Shown here piece by piece: positions 36,910 through 48,221 of a stretch of DNA of 64,000 bases. Positions within the stretch are counted from its first letter, which is position 1. Each line of letters begins with the position of its first letter. The stretch is from Neospora caninum Liverpool (lineage: Eukaryota > Apicomplexa > Conoidasida > Eucoccidiorida > Sarcocystidae): contig NC_018391.1 of the NCBI RefSeq assembly GCF_000208865.1, positions 2,425,014 to 2,489,013 of the forward strand. The letters run 5' to 3'. The position numbers were made by a program, and so were the translations under genes. Below the pieces are notes generated by a model. The model was not told where the DNA came from. It worked only from the letters and a program-made list of their open reading frames with translations, and did not search any database.

Positions 36910-38693
36910 TTCTATACATGTAACTACATCCATACGGGCATAAACAGATAAGTGTGCGTCGCTCTGTGTTTAAATTCAAGTAGAAGGAAAAACCAGATAC
37001 CGAAGTAAACAGAAAAGATGGCACTAGATGGAAAACTGAATACACATATTTGTATTTGTTGGTGTGTCGGTCGGAAAGCATCTTGCGAGAGGTAGACAAG
37101 CATAGACCAGGCGTTAAACGGTGGCCTGTCTGTGCATGCCCAGGCCTTTACTTGAACACGTTGCCGCTTTTTCCAAGACACACACTGTGCGTCCACAGCG
37201 CGAAGACGCACCGCTGATGACGCGGCCAGGATCTGTTGCGGCGTTGGAACGAAAGGCGTCGGTGGCCGTCCCTTCGACAGGCCGAAATGCAAACTGAACC
37301 TTCCATAGGCGTTGATCTGTTGAGTAGTCCACCGTTGTGGACGTTATGGTCGGGACTGACTCGGTCCCAGAGACGGCCTAAATGCAAAGATCGGACATTC
37401 CAATCAAGAAACAGCGGATGTTGGCACTTGAGGAAGACAAAACAGGCTTTCATAGAGCCACCACTTTTATGCGCACGTCGAAGCGCATACAAGAGAGGGT
37501 TTTCTCAGAGAGATGTGTCTATAGGCGTATTGCTGGGAGTAGGCATGAGCAGCGCCAAAAAGGAGACTAAGTAGCCTGCGGGACTCAACCACGAATGAGT
37601 GCTCACCCAATAGCGCCGGCGGGAATGAAATGCACTTGTGCTTTTTAAACTCCTGTTGGCATTTGCGGTCCCTCAAAAGCACCTATATATATATATATAT
37701 ATATATATGTTTGTGCATAAATCGATTGAAAGGGGTACATCGACAAAGCTGTCTATGCAGACATAAATGATATATGTAGACGACTTCTATGTAGATGCAC
37801 ACGCCGGCGCTTACTCTCTTGTGAACACACACTGGTACGTATGTGCACCTAAGTAGGGAAAAGCGAGTTTCTCTCATCCATTTCTTTCCACACACATCTG
37901 TATGTATTTGCAGGTTTGCGGCTTATGTGCCGAGGACACTGCTTATTATGTGTATGCGCACGGCAACGCGGGGAATGCGTGGCGACACCGACATGTTTGA
38001 GCGTCGGACCCAGAGCTGGAGCGCATTCTCGAAATCTTCTCGTCGTTTGCTCTGACAGCGGATCTGGTGTCAGGGCGCCGATGACGAAGTAGTTGCAAGA
38101 CCCCGCGCAGTCCCTTGCCTCCAAGAGAGCGGGGCACTCTGCACTGCTCGTCCGCTGACGCAGGAAACAGTGAGCGGCACAAAAAGAACAGCTTCAAGGA
38201 GAACTTCCAGCTTAACACCGGCGCGAAACGGAAAAAGGCAGTGGACAGCCTAAGGACATACCCCTCTCCACAAAACGGGCGGGTCGTGTGCTCGCATCCC
38301 AGCTGGCGACATCACCACTCAGAACTGTTTTCTTCCTCGATAGAGCGTCACTGCGGAGAAAGTAAAAGGAGAGACGCTTCGGGATCTACAGGGAGACTGC
38401 AGCTTTGCGCTTTTCTCTTCGGTGTAACCACTCTACAGTCTGTCCTGTACCCTCGCTGCTCGACTCCGAAAGGAGGTTCCTGGTCCACAGAGCGAGAGAC
38501 ATGCAGACCACTCCGACCACTCTGTCGGGTTGCACGGGTCTTTTTGGGAAGCCATTGCGTCTGAAACGTAAATGCCAAGAAGCGCGATACAGGCGACAGC
38601 GAGGAGGAGAAGCAGAGCGCTGCCGCCGTAGAGAAGGACTGCAGAAAAAGCAGAGGAACACGCAGGCATCCACGTTCCTTGGCGTAGCGACAT
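34318..38693 (-). CDS. Multi-exon thrombospondin type 1 (TSP1) repeat protein with N-terminal membrane segment
   Basis: Exons in minus order: E1 38693-38451; E2 from 38154 (3' end unresolved); E3 37377-37212; candidate E4 36585-36481; E5 36035-35769; E6 35285-35194; E7 34897-34837; E8 34529-34318 (stop). Phases agree from E3 onward and at E1/E2; E2 to E3 is not resolved. E1 starts MSLRQGTW, has a hydrophobic segment (about residues 15-38) acting as signal peptide or anchor, then PTEWSEWSACLSLCGPG and RSR, the hallmark of TSP1. E2 supplies its Cys tail (ECPALLEARDCAGSC). E6 (PWGEWTVC...WRSR) joins E7 (QCVPLFESRTCVSDTMC). E5 has CESLQKSVSCSIHTC, and E8 has RGCSEGLRIRGRV followed by paired Cys. 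Twice the domain is split at the same place, just after RSR. In apicomplexans TSP1 proteins are mostly secreted adhesins. Which protein this is I cannot say. Confidence 0.65.
36199..36910. repeat. Cluster of (TA)n microsatellites in TSP1-gene introns
   Basis: TA-rich tracts lie at about 36199-36233, 36655-36682 and 36822-36910 (the last interrupted by regularly spaced C). Further short tracts lie at about 37684-37708 and at 38740-38761, the latter some 50 bp upstream of the proposed start codon. The candidate fourth exon (36481-36585) sits between the first two tracts of the cluster. Confidence 0.85.
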
Positions 38694-39435
38694 GGCGGCC
38701 TTTTCTGTTCCTTCGTGACTCGTCTTAACATTTTGGATGTATATATATATATATATATATGTACTGATTGGTTCACGTAAAACGGAGCCTACGTATAGAT
38801 TCGCAGGCGGAGGAGACTGGACAACTGCGGCACAAAAGCGCTGAAGAGAACTACTAAGAAAATGAAAGTGGTGGAGTTCACCGCGAAATGCGTGAGATGT
38901 GTCCGGTCTGGCAGCTGCTGCTTCTCTCAGGTTCTGCATATACGTTGATGCCGTTCCATTCCAGCTCCCTCAATGATGCATCTCTACATGTATCTGTGTC
39001 TCCGTATCTCCCTGTCTACGTGCATGTGCGTATTGCTGTAGTCCGTAGCCGCGCTGTCGAGCGTACATCGTTAGTCGCATTTATAGCAGCTGCCTCTGTG
39101 TAGAACAGTGAATGTAGCATTGCTGTCACTTCAGCGGTGCTCCGTCGGAGAACCGACAACCGGACTGCGCCAAATGCACATTTCTCTCATCACAGGTTCT
39201 GTTTCGTCGCCGCCGGGTGGTCTTCGAAGGCACACTAGACAAACTATCACCCTCCGCCACAGTGTTCACTTGCAGCATGCTTTTTCATCCCATCCTCCGT
39301 CAGACGCTTTGCGCACATTTGTCCTTTCGGAGGAAGGTATGTGTGTTATTTCGCTGCGAGCAAACGGCCGTCACCGCTCTTTCCCTTTTCCCGCGGTTCT
39401 CAGTTTGCATGCAGTTGTTTTATCTGCGAAGGGCT

Positions 39436-40687
39436 TCAAGCCGAACGCCTTCTCGCCCTACATTTTGTCCTTCTCTCTTCCTGCAGGATCTCTGCTTGAT
39501 ACCGTTTGTGGGCGTCGTCGACTCGCACCAGCGTTTCTGCCACTGACTCCTTCGTGTATACTGTTTCTGCTCCCCGCTCAAAAGAGTTCACGCACGAGTC
39601 AATGGCTGTGGCTACAGCAGAAGTTCTCTCAGTCATTATCTGTACTTTTTCTGCGAGTTGCTCGACTGCGCGTTTGTCGCTTTGCGTCCGGAAGAGGATG
39701 TTGCGCAATGACGCGAGCAGTGGATGTTCCGACACGGCGTGGCCCTCGCGAGTACGAAACGTTTCATAGGGATAGTATTCCCGCAGTTCATTCACCTCCG
39801 TGAAGCGAACGCGGTTCTGTATTGATCGGCAGGATGGCCGAGTGCTGCCGGCGCCGTAGAGACCACCTTGGGAGTTGCGAACGACGAGAATCGACCGCAG
39901 ACCCGCGTTTCCGCCTCTGTCGGCTCTCACTTCTTCAGCGCCTCTCTGGGCTCGCAGTTCGTCTGCGCGTTTGCTGGCGGCTCCAAAGATCTCCAGCGTC
40001 TGAAGCGGCTGCGCCACGGGGTCGTTTTGCCCGCCGAAATAGATGGAATATTCTTCGGGTTCTCCCTCTGTCGAAACGCGCGAGGCGCGGCAGGGCGCCG
40101 CGCCCGCGCCAGAGCTTCCGGCTCCAGTTCGCGACACATACGAACTTCGGAAGCCCCACGGGTTTACTGAAGCAGCGCCAGGAAAACCCAATCCGCTTAT
40201 CGAGCTGGAACTCGCGTTACTCCCACGAGAGCGATTAGATCGAGAGAAGGATAACCCGCCTCCTTTCTCCGCTTCGCAGCGGCGACTCGCTTGTCGCGTT
40301 AAAACTGGCGAAGGCTCTCCAGACACACTCGGAGGCGGGTCCCAGTCTCCTCGCCCCGTCAGCGTTTGCAAAACGCTGTTTGATGCGCGACGAACAGTTG
40401 CCAACATTCCGGTCAACTGGCTACTGAGAGAGGTGCGACGGCGGCCGGAAGAAGCACTTCGCCGGAGCCCCCGCGGCGTACCACCGGAGGTAACCCCCTC
40501 CGGTTTCGAAGGATACAAAAAGGTGTTATTCGTGGCGTCAGTTTTAAAGCATCACTGCTAGCGACACTGCCTTGAGCAGCCGTCGCACCGTTGCGACCGG
40601 CAGGGTCATTTTCAGGGTCATTTTCTGGGGGTGACTACCGCCAGCATAGGGATTGTCACCGTCGCTGCCATTCGCGTTCATACTCAT
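39436..40687 (-). CDS. Protein with RVRF motif; 5' end split by two apparent frameshifts
   Basis: The main open frame runs 40518-39436 on the minus strand but has no suitable ATG at its start. Upstream, an ATG at 40687 (MSMNANGSDGDNPYAGG) opens a frame that would join it if a G-run (40627-40631 on the + strand) and a T-run (40542-40545) were each one base longer. All three pieces have similar composition. A restored product would be about 417 residues; the alternative start is the ATG at 40407. The N-terminal half is Ser/Arg/Gly-rich. Residues encoded near 39802-39813 read RVRF followed by an acidic/aromatic segment (TEVNELREYYPYE), resembling a protein phosphatase 1 docking site. The C-terminal 110 residues look helical and end in a basic tail. 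No family is recognised. A good acceptor-like signal on the opposite strand near 39486 was judged secondary. Confidence 0.5.
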
Positions 40688-41685
40688 GATAAGGTTTCCA
40701 GCTGTCGAAATCTTAAGCGGCGCCTTGAGACTTGGGTGTCAGAGTACGAAACAGGGAGGAGGAACTCGTCCGCAGTTCGCGAATTTTGTTGAAACCGGGA
40801 GATCCTGTTGGTCCTACTGGCTCGTCAAAGTCACGCCGTTGACTATTGTCGCCCCCCCTCCCCCCCCAAAGCGCCCTTGCGAGGCGAAAAAGAGAAACCG
40901 TAAGGAGCAAGCTTCTTCAGAGAGGAGGTAGGTTCTCCCCTCAACTGAAGAGAAGCCTTTGGTTTCCCTGAGAAGTCGGCAACCTGTTGGGCTGCAGTTT
41001 CTGGCGCGGAACTGCAAGTGAGGCCCGGAATGCTGGACAAGGAAACGAAATGACAGGCAGTGGGACGCCTTCGTCTGTTCCTAGAGGAAAATAGCGGCCC
41101 TGTTCAGAAACACTCTGGTTCGTGGTATCTGTCATAGTTGTGGTCTTGCTTTCTGGACCAGGTGGTTGGAGCGAACCAGAAGGGACGAGGAAGAGGAGAA
41201 CTGCGGCCCGGGTAAGGAACAAAGACTGAAAGGGCCGAGAGAGGTCCACCTACAAAGAACAAAGTGATAATTCAAAGTACGAGACACTTCCACGGTTGCC
41301 TCTACTCAGAAAAGTAGATACGTTCGCATACGTGTCGTCACACTCGTGCATTTACGTAGGCGCTAATCACACGACATCGAAAAATGGCGTACAGCTGCAT
41401 TATGGGGATTACACGGGCAGTTAGTACCCTTGAAGTTTGCACATCGACGTAGGGGCGAAAGATTCTGGAGAATGCACAGGCAATTCGATGGTTGTAACGG
41501 CGGAAGACGAGCCCACCACCCACAAACTCATGAAATTTACGAGGCGAACAAACGAGGATCTTGTTGCAGGGATTTTGCCTGGGGTGTGCCCCTGGAGTGG
41601 TGAAACGTCTGTACGAAAGCAGCTACTTATGCATCCGCTAACCCGTTTCTTTCTACGAACACTCTGAGATGCAAGATCTCAGAAG

Positions 41686-43079
41686 TCATCTCCATTTTAT
41701 AGACGCCACACCGTAAGTGAAACAAAAACAGGCGATTGGCCCCAGGAAAGCAAAACCAGAAGGCAGGGCTCCAGAGACATTCGTGGAAGCTTTGCCCATG
41801 CGCTCAGTGCAGCTGCGGGCAATACCGCGACATACCTGGATGGCAAGTGACCATATATCGAAAAAGCATATGCACAAACGAATGTGACTGCCAAAGCATA
41901 GGGATCTATACGCGTACACGGCTTCTCGCCTGAGGCAATGGCACCTCGACACTGTTCGCCCTACAGGACTGCAGAAGCCCACGGAAGGGAAGGAAGTGAT
42001 CTACCCATTGAGTTGCTCTGGGGAGCTGACGGATTTGCACAAATCCTGTGAAATTGGCTTCTCGACAGCCATCTCTCTTCACCAATTTTGTCGCCCTTCC
42101 TCTCACTCCAGAAAGATAAATGCGCTTTGGCCTGATAGATCAGGTTTCCAGAAAGGTGGCGAACACAAGAACGGCATCGTTGCACGTTGTAGCTTTTTTA
42201 TTCTCGCGTCACTTTCGTGAGAGATGAGCAACCCGAAGAAGCGCATTGCAGCCTTCGGCCCGCTCAGCTACTAGGCAGTTCGGTTCATTATTGGAGTACG
42301 TGAAAGTGAAGAAAAACGGGACAACGAGTGGCTTTATTGCAAAGATCAGCTATCGAGGCTTTTGCCTGCCTGTTTCTGTTGTCCTGTGAATATCCAGCGT
42401 CTGATCGTCCTGCGGATGCCGCAATCTTTCCTCCGTTTCGACAAGAAAGAAAGGAAAAGGCACACATGTTATCGAACGATGTGACTATGCAGGAGCACTT
42501 GCCTCCGCTGTTTTCCTTGAAGGCAAACAGCCGACAGAGCTCCGGTTTATCGGAGGACACTTTGTTAAACTTCACGTGGGGGTATCTGCGCCCCTCGCAT
42601 GGAACCTTTCAGGCCCACAGTGGAACTGCTGGGTGGTTGCGAATATCAGCCCCACTGTGAACAAGCCGGAAATGTCGGTTTGCGTGCGGTGACGCTGATG
42701 TTCTGATAGATCGAACGTGCGGGACTTGTCTTGATCGAGGATGTAGACGCTACCATAGCTAAAATCCGTGTGACTTCCGGCTGGGTGAAGTCCAAACACA
42801 CACCACACTGTGCCGTTCAGCCCCGCTCTTAGTTCGCAGTTCCGTTTCATAAGCTTACCAAAAAGAAACAGGGCATAGCTTTCGATCCGTTGCGGGGAAA
42901 GGATGAAAGGAAAGTGGGCTAACGAGAAAAAAGGAAGACAAGTCCAGGAGAGGGTGTTAGAATTGAGACAGCAAACTCGCTCTCACATTCGATGTGATCG
43001 AACTCGAAGTTCTGAGTCGCCGGAGGCCATGTGCGCTTCTCCTCGTAGTAGCAACGTTTTCCGTTGGAGCATCCTCTTC
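41686..43079 (-). other. Unresolved cluster of minus-strand exon-like segments
   Basis: Several segments look coding but I could not chain them from start to stop. 43079-42987 is Cys/aromatic-rich, with acceptor TTTGTAG and donor T|GTGAGA. It joins in phase, over a short 68-bp intron, to a segment starting at 42918 (acceptor CGTTAG) that reads ...GLNGTVWCVFGLHP.... A different frame (42575-42288) is Cys-rich (ELCRLFAFKEN). A separate pair, 42177-42107 and 41835-41697, gives a phase-consistent 69-residue hydrophobic protein (MPFLCSPPFW...). Another frame of the 41835 exon ends at 41686 in a hydrophobic tail. This could be one Cys-rich secreted protein or two small genes. No domain is recognised with confidence. 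Confidence 0.3.
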
Positions 43080-44098
43080 CTACAAAGGTGGGGCTCTTCA
43101 AATCCCAGTAACATGTGATTCTCTAAGGGGAAAATTGGACCGCAGGTATCCCTCTTGCCACCGTGAATGGCGACTGCTGGCACGCCCATCGTCTCTTCTT
43201 AAAAGGAAGATTAACTTCTCCAAAAACAAGTGCACCCTTCGAAGCATAGAATTACCTTCTTTGCCCTTAAGAAGACGGCGTTCCTTTACAGACTACGTTG
43301 CGCTTCCTCGCCCGTTGCAAGTTCCCGGAAGAGTCGCCTAGCAGAAAACAGCGGGTGTGCGATGAGGACCATGACGAGAGAGCGGACAGAACCAACTTGG
43401 ATTTTCCCGCATGAATCAAGAGGGATTAACAAACTCAGTGAAGAAAAGATATCTTGGTTTTCGAAGCTTTTAGCGGAACCGAAGACGGTGTTGTCCGGAA
43501 GAGGCATCCCGGTTTCCCCCGGCCTTTTCTCGCATTCTTTCCTTTTGCATTTTGCCGACAGAACGCGATCTATACCAAGACCTGTACTGCGAAGTTGAGA
43601 TTCATTAACATACGAGTTGTACTCGAGCTTGCAACGCTTGCCTGCCAGTAACAAACAAATCCGCCAGAAATCGACGATTGCGGGACGCCTCTCGAATCAA
43701 CGTATAGCACCCGATACGTCGAGGACATACGACACTGACGGTGTAGTACACAAGAACGCAGCACGTTTAGATGGGCACAAGAACAGGGGAGCGCAGAAAT
43801 AACGCGCTTGCCATAGGCTGCAAAACAGTTGTTTAACGGCGAAGAACAACACTGAACGAAGCAGCGGCGGAGGGCTATAGAGAAAGGGGATACTTGTCGG
43901 CTAGACGCTCGCCCAGCGAATTTCGACGACAAACATCGGATTCAAGAGCAGGAACGAAGGTGGCCTCATGGAATAAGCCGAGGCACGAATAAATCCAAGG
44001 AACAGGGCTAGGGGAAAATTGACCAAAGACCGTTTTTCAGAATCCTGCCTTAACAGCGTTTCCCCGAAGGGTATCCGCTACCTGAGGAAGTCTTCACA

Positions 44099-47000
44099 AT
44101 GAGCAGAGAGGAACCCTACTTGGAGGCGGTGTACGGAGAACTCCACGATCCTGTGGAGATGGTAGGAGATATCTCGTTGACGGTCGACGAAGTGTCCGTG
44201 GAGAATTCGCCGTCTGGCTGCCCGCCGCCAGGCCACGATAGGGACATCACACACGTCAGCCCACCCTCGACATCTTCCTCACCAGATAATTTTATAGATG
44301 AGATACAAGGCCTCACGACGCCTGAAGCAGAAAACCTGCAAAAGACTGTCGGCTTCAACGGTAAGGGCGGAACAGAGGCGCGAAAACTAAATCTCTGAGC
44401 GGCGTGTAATTGTGATGCATCCGTGACGCATGACGCTCATGCCATGGAATCGTCCCTCCGTGCGTTTGCCTCAATGTGGAGAGACACAATCAAAAGGAAA
44501 TCTGCACGATAGCATGCACGTATGCACGCGTGGATTAACGTACAACGCGGCCGTTTGGAAAAGATTCAGAGGGTACAGAGTGTACAGCCTGTTTAAGATC
44601 AGTTTATGTTCGTCCGCGTCTTCATCCTTGGACCAGCAACAGCTATGTTCTGGTCGTCTGCCTTCGGTAGAGAGGCTGCCATGGTCGACAGGTTTGGATT
44701 GCCTTCGCTTTTTGTCTCTAGGTTTTTATGCGGAGATCGCTACAGCAGAGAGAAAGCATATTTTTGACGCCTTCCCTCTTCTGTCTACCGTTCCGTCTTC
44801 GGTGGTTGTTTTTCGATTTTCCGCAAGAAACACTTTTGTTTTAACTCTAACGTCTTGCGGGCATCATTCTGTACGGGTGTCTTCAACTTCGACTCAGTAT
44901 GCGTCGCGTCTTTGTTCTTTTGGGAATGTTTTGCCCATGCCCCTGCAGAAATTGCTACACAAAAGAAACCGGGAATCCTCGTTTTCCTTTCTTATTTCCT
45001 CGGAACCGTCCCCATAATCATGATCCTGACGGCCATAATCACGGCGTCCATTCCAGGTGTCACAGGTGGGGAACGCTTGGCGATGTCAAAACATACGCCG
45101 GCACGCCTGATAACGTCTAAATACACAGATCCACATAGATAAGAAAAAATGGAGGCAGCTTTTGTAACAGATTGTGAAATAATATAGGCTCAAACACCCA
45201 CGTATCTATATATCGATATGGGCGGGGAAGGCGACGGGACGAGAAACATCTGTACAGAGGCAATTGCCCAGGCTGATGGATAGACTACAAATATCAACTC
45301 ACCTACTGGTCTACATATTTACTCATTTGTATATCTTGGCGTATACCTATAAGCATATGTTGTGGCAGAAGTAAAGTTGTTCTGTGTCTGCATGGGACGT
45401 ATTCGCGACACAGACAAGTCGAAGGGGGACCCAGCCTGTTCGTTAAAATAGTGACGGAGCGATTACCGTTTGGGAAACCTTCTTTTGGAAAAAGCAGAAA
45501 TCGCGTTTCATTTTGCGTCGTTTTGGTTTCCCAGGCAAACGAGACTTTTTCAGCTTGACGGCTATTTTAGTCGAGTTGTTTCTAATTGTTGGGATGGAGC
45601 ACGTCAGCGAGAGGAATGCGGGCAATGCGATTGGCGAGCTGGAGAAATTGAAGCGAGTCTACACTTACAGCACCTTTACTTTTCCATAAAGAACCGTTTG
45701 GTTGCACGCCTTGCGCCCTATACCTTTATGCACACGTAGATAGAATATAAACCTGGAAATGTTTTTCTACACGTAAATTCACGGGGTTCAAGGCAGGATG
45801 GCACAAGGACCGATAAAAACCGGCCCAAAATAGTTTACTTCCCTCAAATGCGTTTGACTCCAGAGAATGCGTCGGACGGCCAGAAAACACTCACTTTGGA
45901 AAGTAGCATTTTGGAAACAAAAGGAGGCGCTATATACAAGCAGATTTGAGTTCAGGCGCTGCGTCAGTATACACGTTTAGTCTAAACGAATCTGGGAAGC
46001 CGTGGGTTTTCTTTTCTCCTCGCCTCTGGGCTCAGTACGGCTGTGCCTCAGTAGCAACCGATGGCCAGTAGGTGACGAAGAACGTGCACCGACTTTTTCT
46101 CCTGACCTGCGACTGCGACAAAACCGCGTTCGAGGTATCCCTACTTGCCTCGGTACATATCTGCATATGAATAGATACAATTGTACAGGTATTTTTGTAC
46201 GGATACAACCATCTATCTTTCTAAACCACAGCTGCATGCAGCTGTTTATGTGAATGCACTGATGTATATATATATATATATATATTGTGTTTTCTTCTTA
46301 GTGCGCCAGTGTGTCAATGCAAACGCGACGGCCAGTGGCTGACAATTCCTGCGCGAGAATTGGTGCCTGGAGATATCGTTGCACTCAGAGGGGGGACAAT
46401 CGCCCCTGCAGATGGGAGGCTCGTGGGCCGAGGTAAGACACCACTATAGGCTGCCAACAACGTGGAAAACAGGGCGAATACACGTTTCGCTTGGCTACGC
46501 GTTTTCGCGTATGTCTGTGTGGCCAATTACCGCTTCCGCATAGTCTCTTACACCCTTGCGAGCTAATCCAACTCTCCTCGTTCAGTAGTCGTTTCCTCAC
46601 GGGAACGTTCGCGTGTACATAACCGCGGGTTCATCGTTCCACTTGCAATTTCTTTTCTTTTCCTGGCGCGTATAATAGCCCTCAAATGGTACATCTCCGC
46701 GAGGGTTTTAGGCAGGTCGTCCCTGCCTGCTGACCGGGTCTCTATCACGGGAGGCATGCCTGCTGAGAAGCCGCGGTTTTAAGAACCGGTGACGTACAGC
46801 GCTCGTTGCCGTCTTCAGGCCTGCAAGGTCCGCGGTGTTTGGTGGGCGGCACTGGGGTGGCTGTAGAATGGGCCTGGTTGTAGGTTTTTGGCATTCGCTC
46901 ACGTCCCTCCGGGCGCGCCCACTCCTGAAAGTTAGGGTTTTGGGTGCTCACCAGCTCCAGCGCGCAGTCGGTCAGGGTTGTTCTCTGACTCTGTTGTTCT

Positions 47001-48185
47001 TACCGGCTTCGCTAGGGCTTCCTGTCCTCGTCGATGAGTCGTCGCTCACTGGCGAGTCGTTGGCGGTAACGAAGGGCAGGGGCGACGCGATGCTTCAGGG
47101 CGCAGTCGTGCAGAGTGGCGAGCTGTACTTGCTCGTCGAGAAAACGGGTGCCGACACTCTTTTCGGAAAGGCTCTTGAACTTCTGGGGAAAACGGAGGTA
47201 CACGCCATCCGAACCGAGACGCAAAAAGAGAGAAGGACCGCGAGCCTTCCTTGAGAAAGGGAAATGGGAAAACGCCGCACGCAGCCATGCCACCAGGGGT
47301 GCTGGCCTTCATGGTGCAGACTTGCCATCCGCTGCCACACTTCCCCGAGAATCTTCCGGGACCCAAAAACAAAACGCCTCCCTACAGGGCGACAACAGTC
47401 AAAAAGACGAGATACACAGCGTCAGAATCAGCAGAGTTTACAAAAACACATGCATCTGCATATATATATATATATACATATACATACCTATACATACAAA
47501 TATGTGCAGAGACGCGAGCGTGTGGGAGGTTGTGTGCCTATCTTCGTATTGGGACCGCGTTTGCGAAGAACAGGCAGGATGCGTTATCCCCGGAAATGGG
47601 TCTGTTTGGCATGTCTTGGCGGTTGAGATCCGGTTCTTGTGTCTTCGCGACGCGGCGCATCCTCGTTACCGCAGAGCGAGAAAGAGTCTGTGTCGCCACA
47701 AGTTTCTTTTTTCGCCGGTTGTGCCCCATCGCCAGACGAAGGGTAATCTGAAGAAAGTTTTGGAGAAGGTTGCAAGGTGAGGACAGTGACGAGTGTCTGT
47801 CGATAGAAAGGCATATACAGACACAGCCTCACACACATCCTTCCCTCGACGCAGCTAGTGTTTTGCTTAAAGGTAGTTAATGAAATACGTGTTCTTGTCA
47901 TCTATATATACACATATACGACAGACTAGCCGGCAACGGTGAAAACTCGTAGTCCGCTGAGAAAAGCAAATGCCTGAACAAAATCCTCTACATGCATGCC
48001 TACATATGGGTATAATGTATTCGAAAATGCATGCAAATATATAAAGAGACACGCCATGATACATCCTGCCGTGCTGCGCCTTGAGCAGAGAAATCCATCA
48101 TGTGGCTGCATATTCCACACATAACTGCCATGTTGTTGTCAATATGTACGTATCTATATCTATCTATCTATATCTATCTATCTAC

Positions 48186-48221
<36 letters not shown>

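Noticed and set aside
39486..39803. Plus-strand exon-like frame after a strong acceptor (CCTGCAG) opposite the RVRF protein.
   Set aside because: The plus-strand translation lacks protein-like constraint, and no phase-consistent upstream exon was found. The minus-strand frame has a regular helical C-terminal region.
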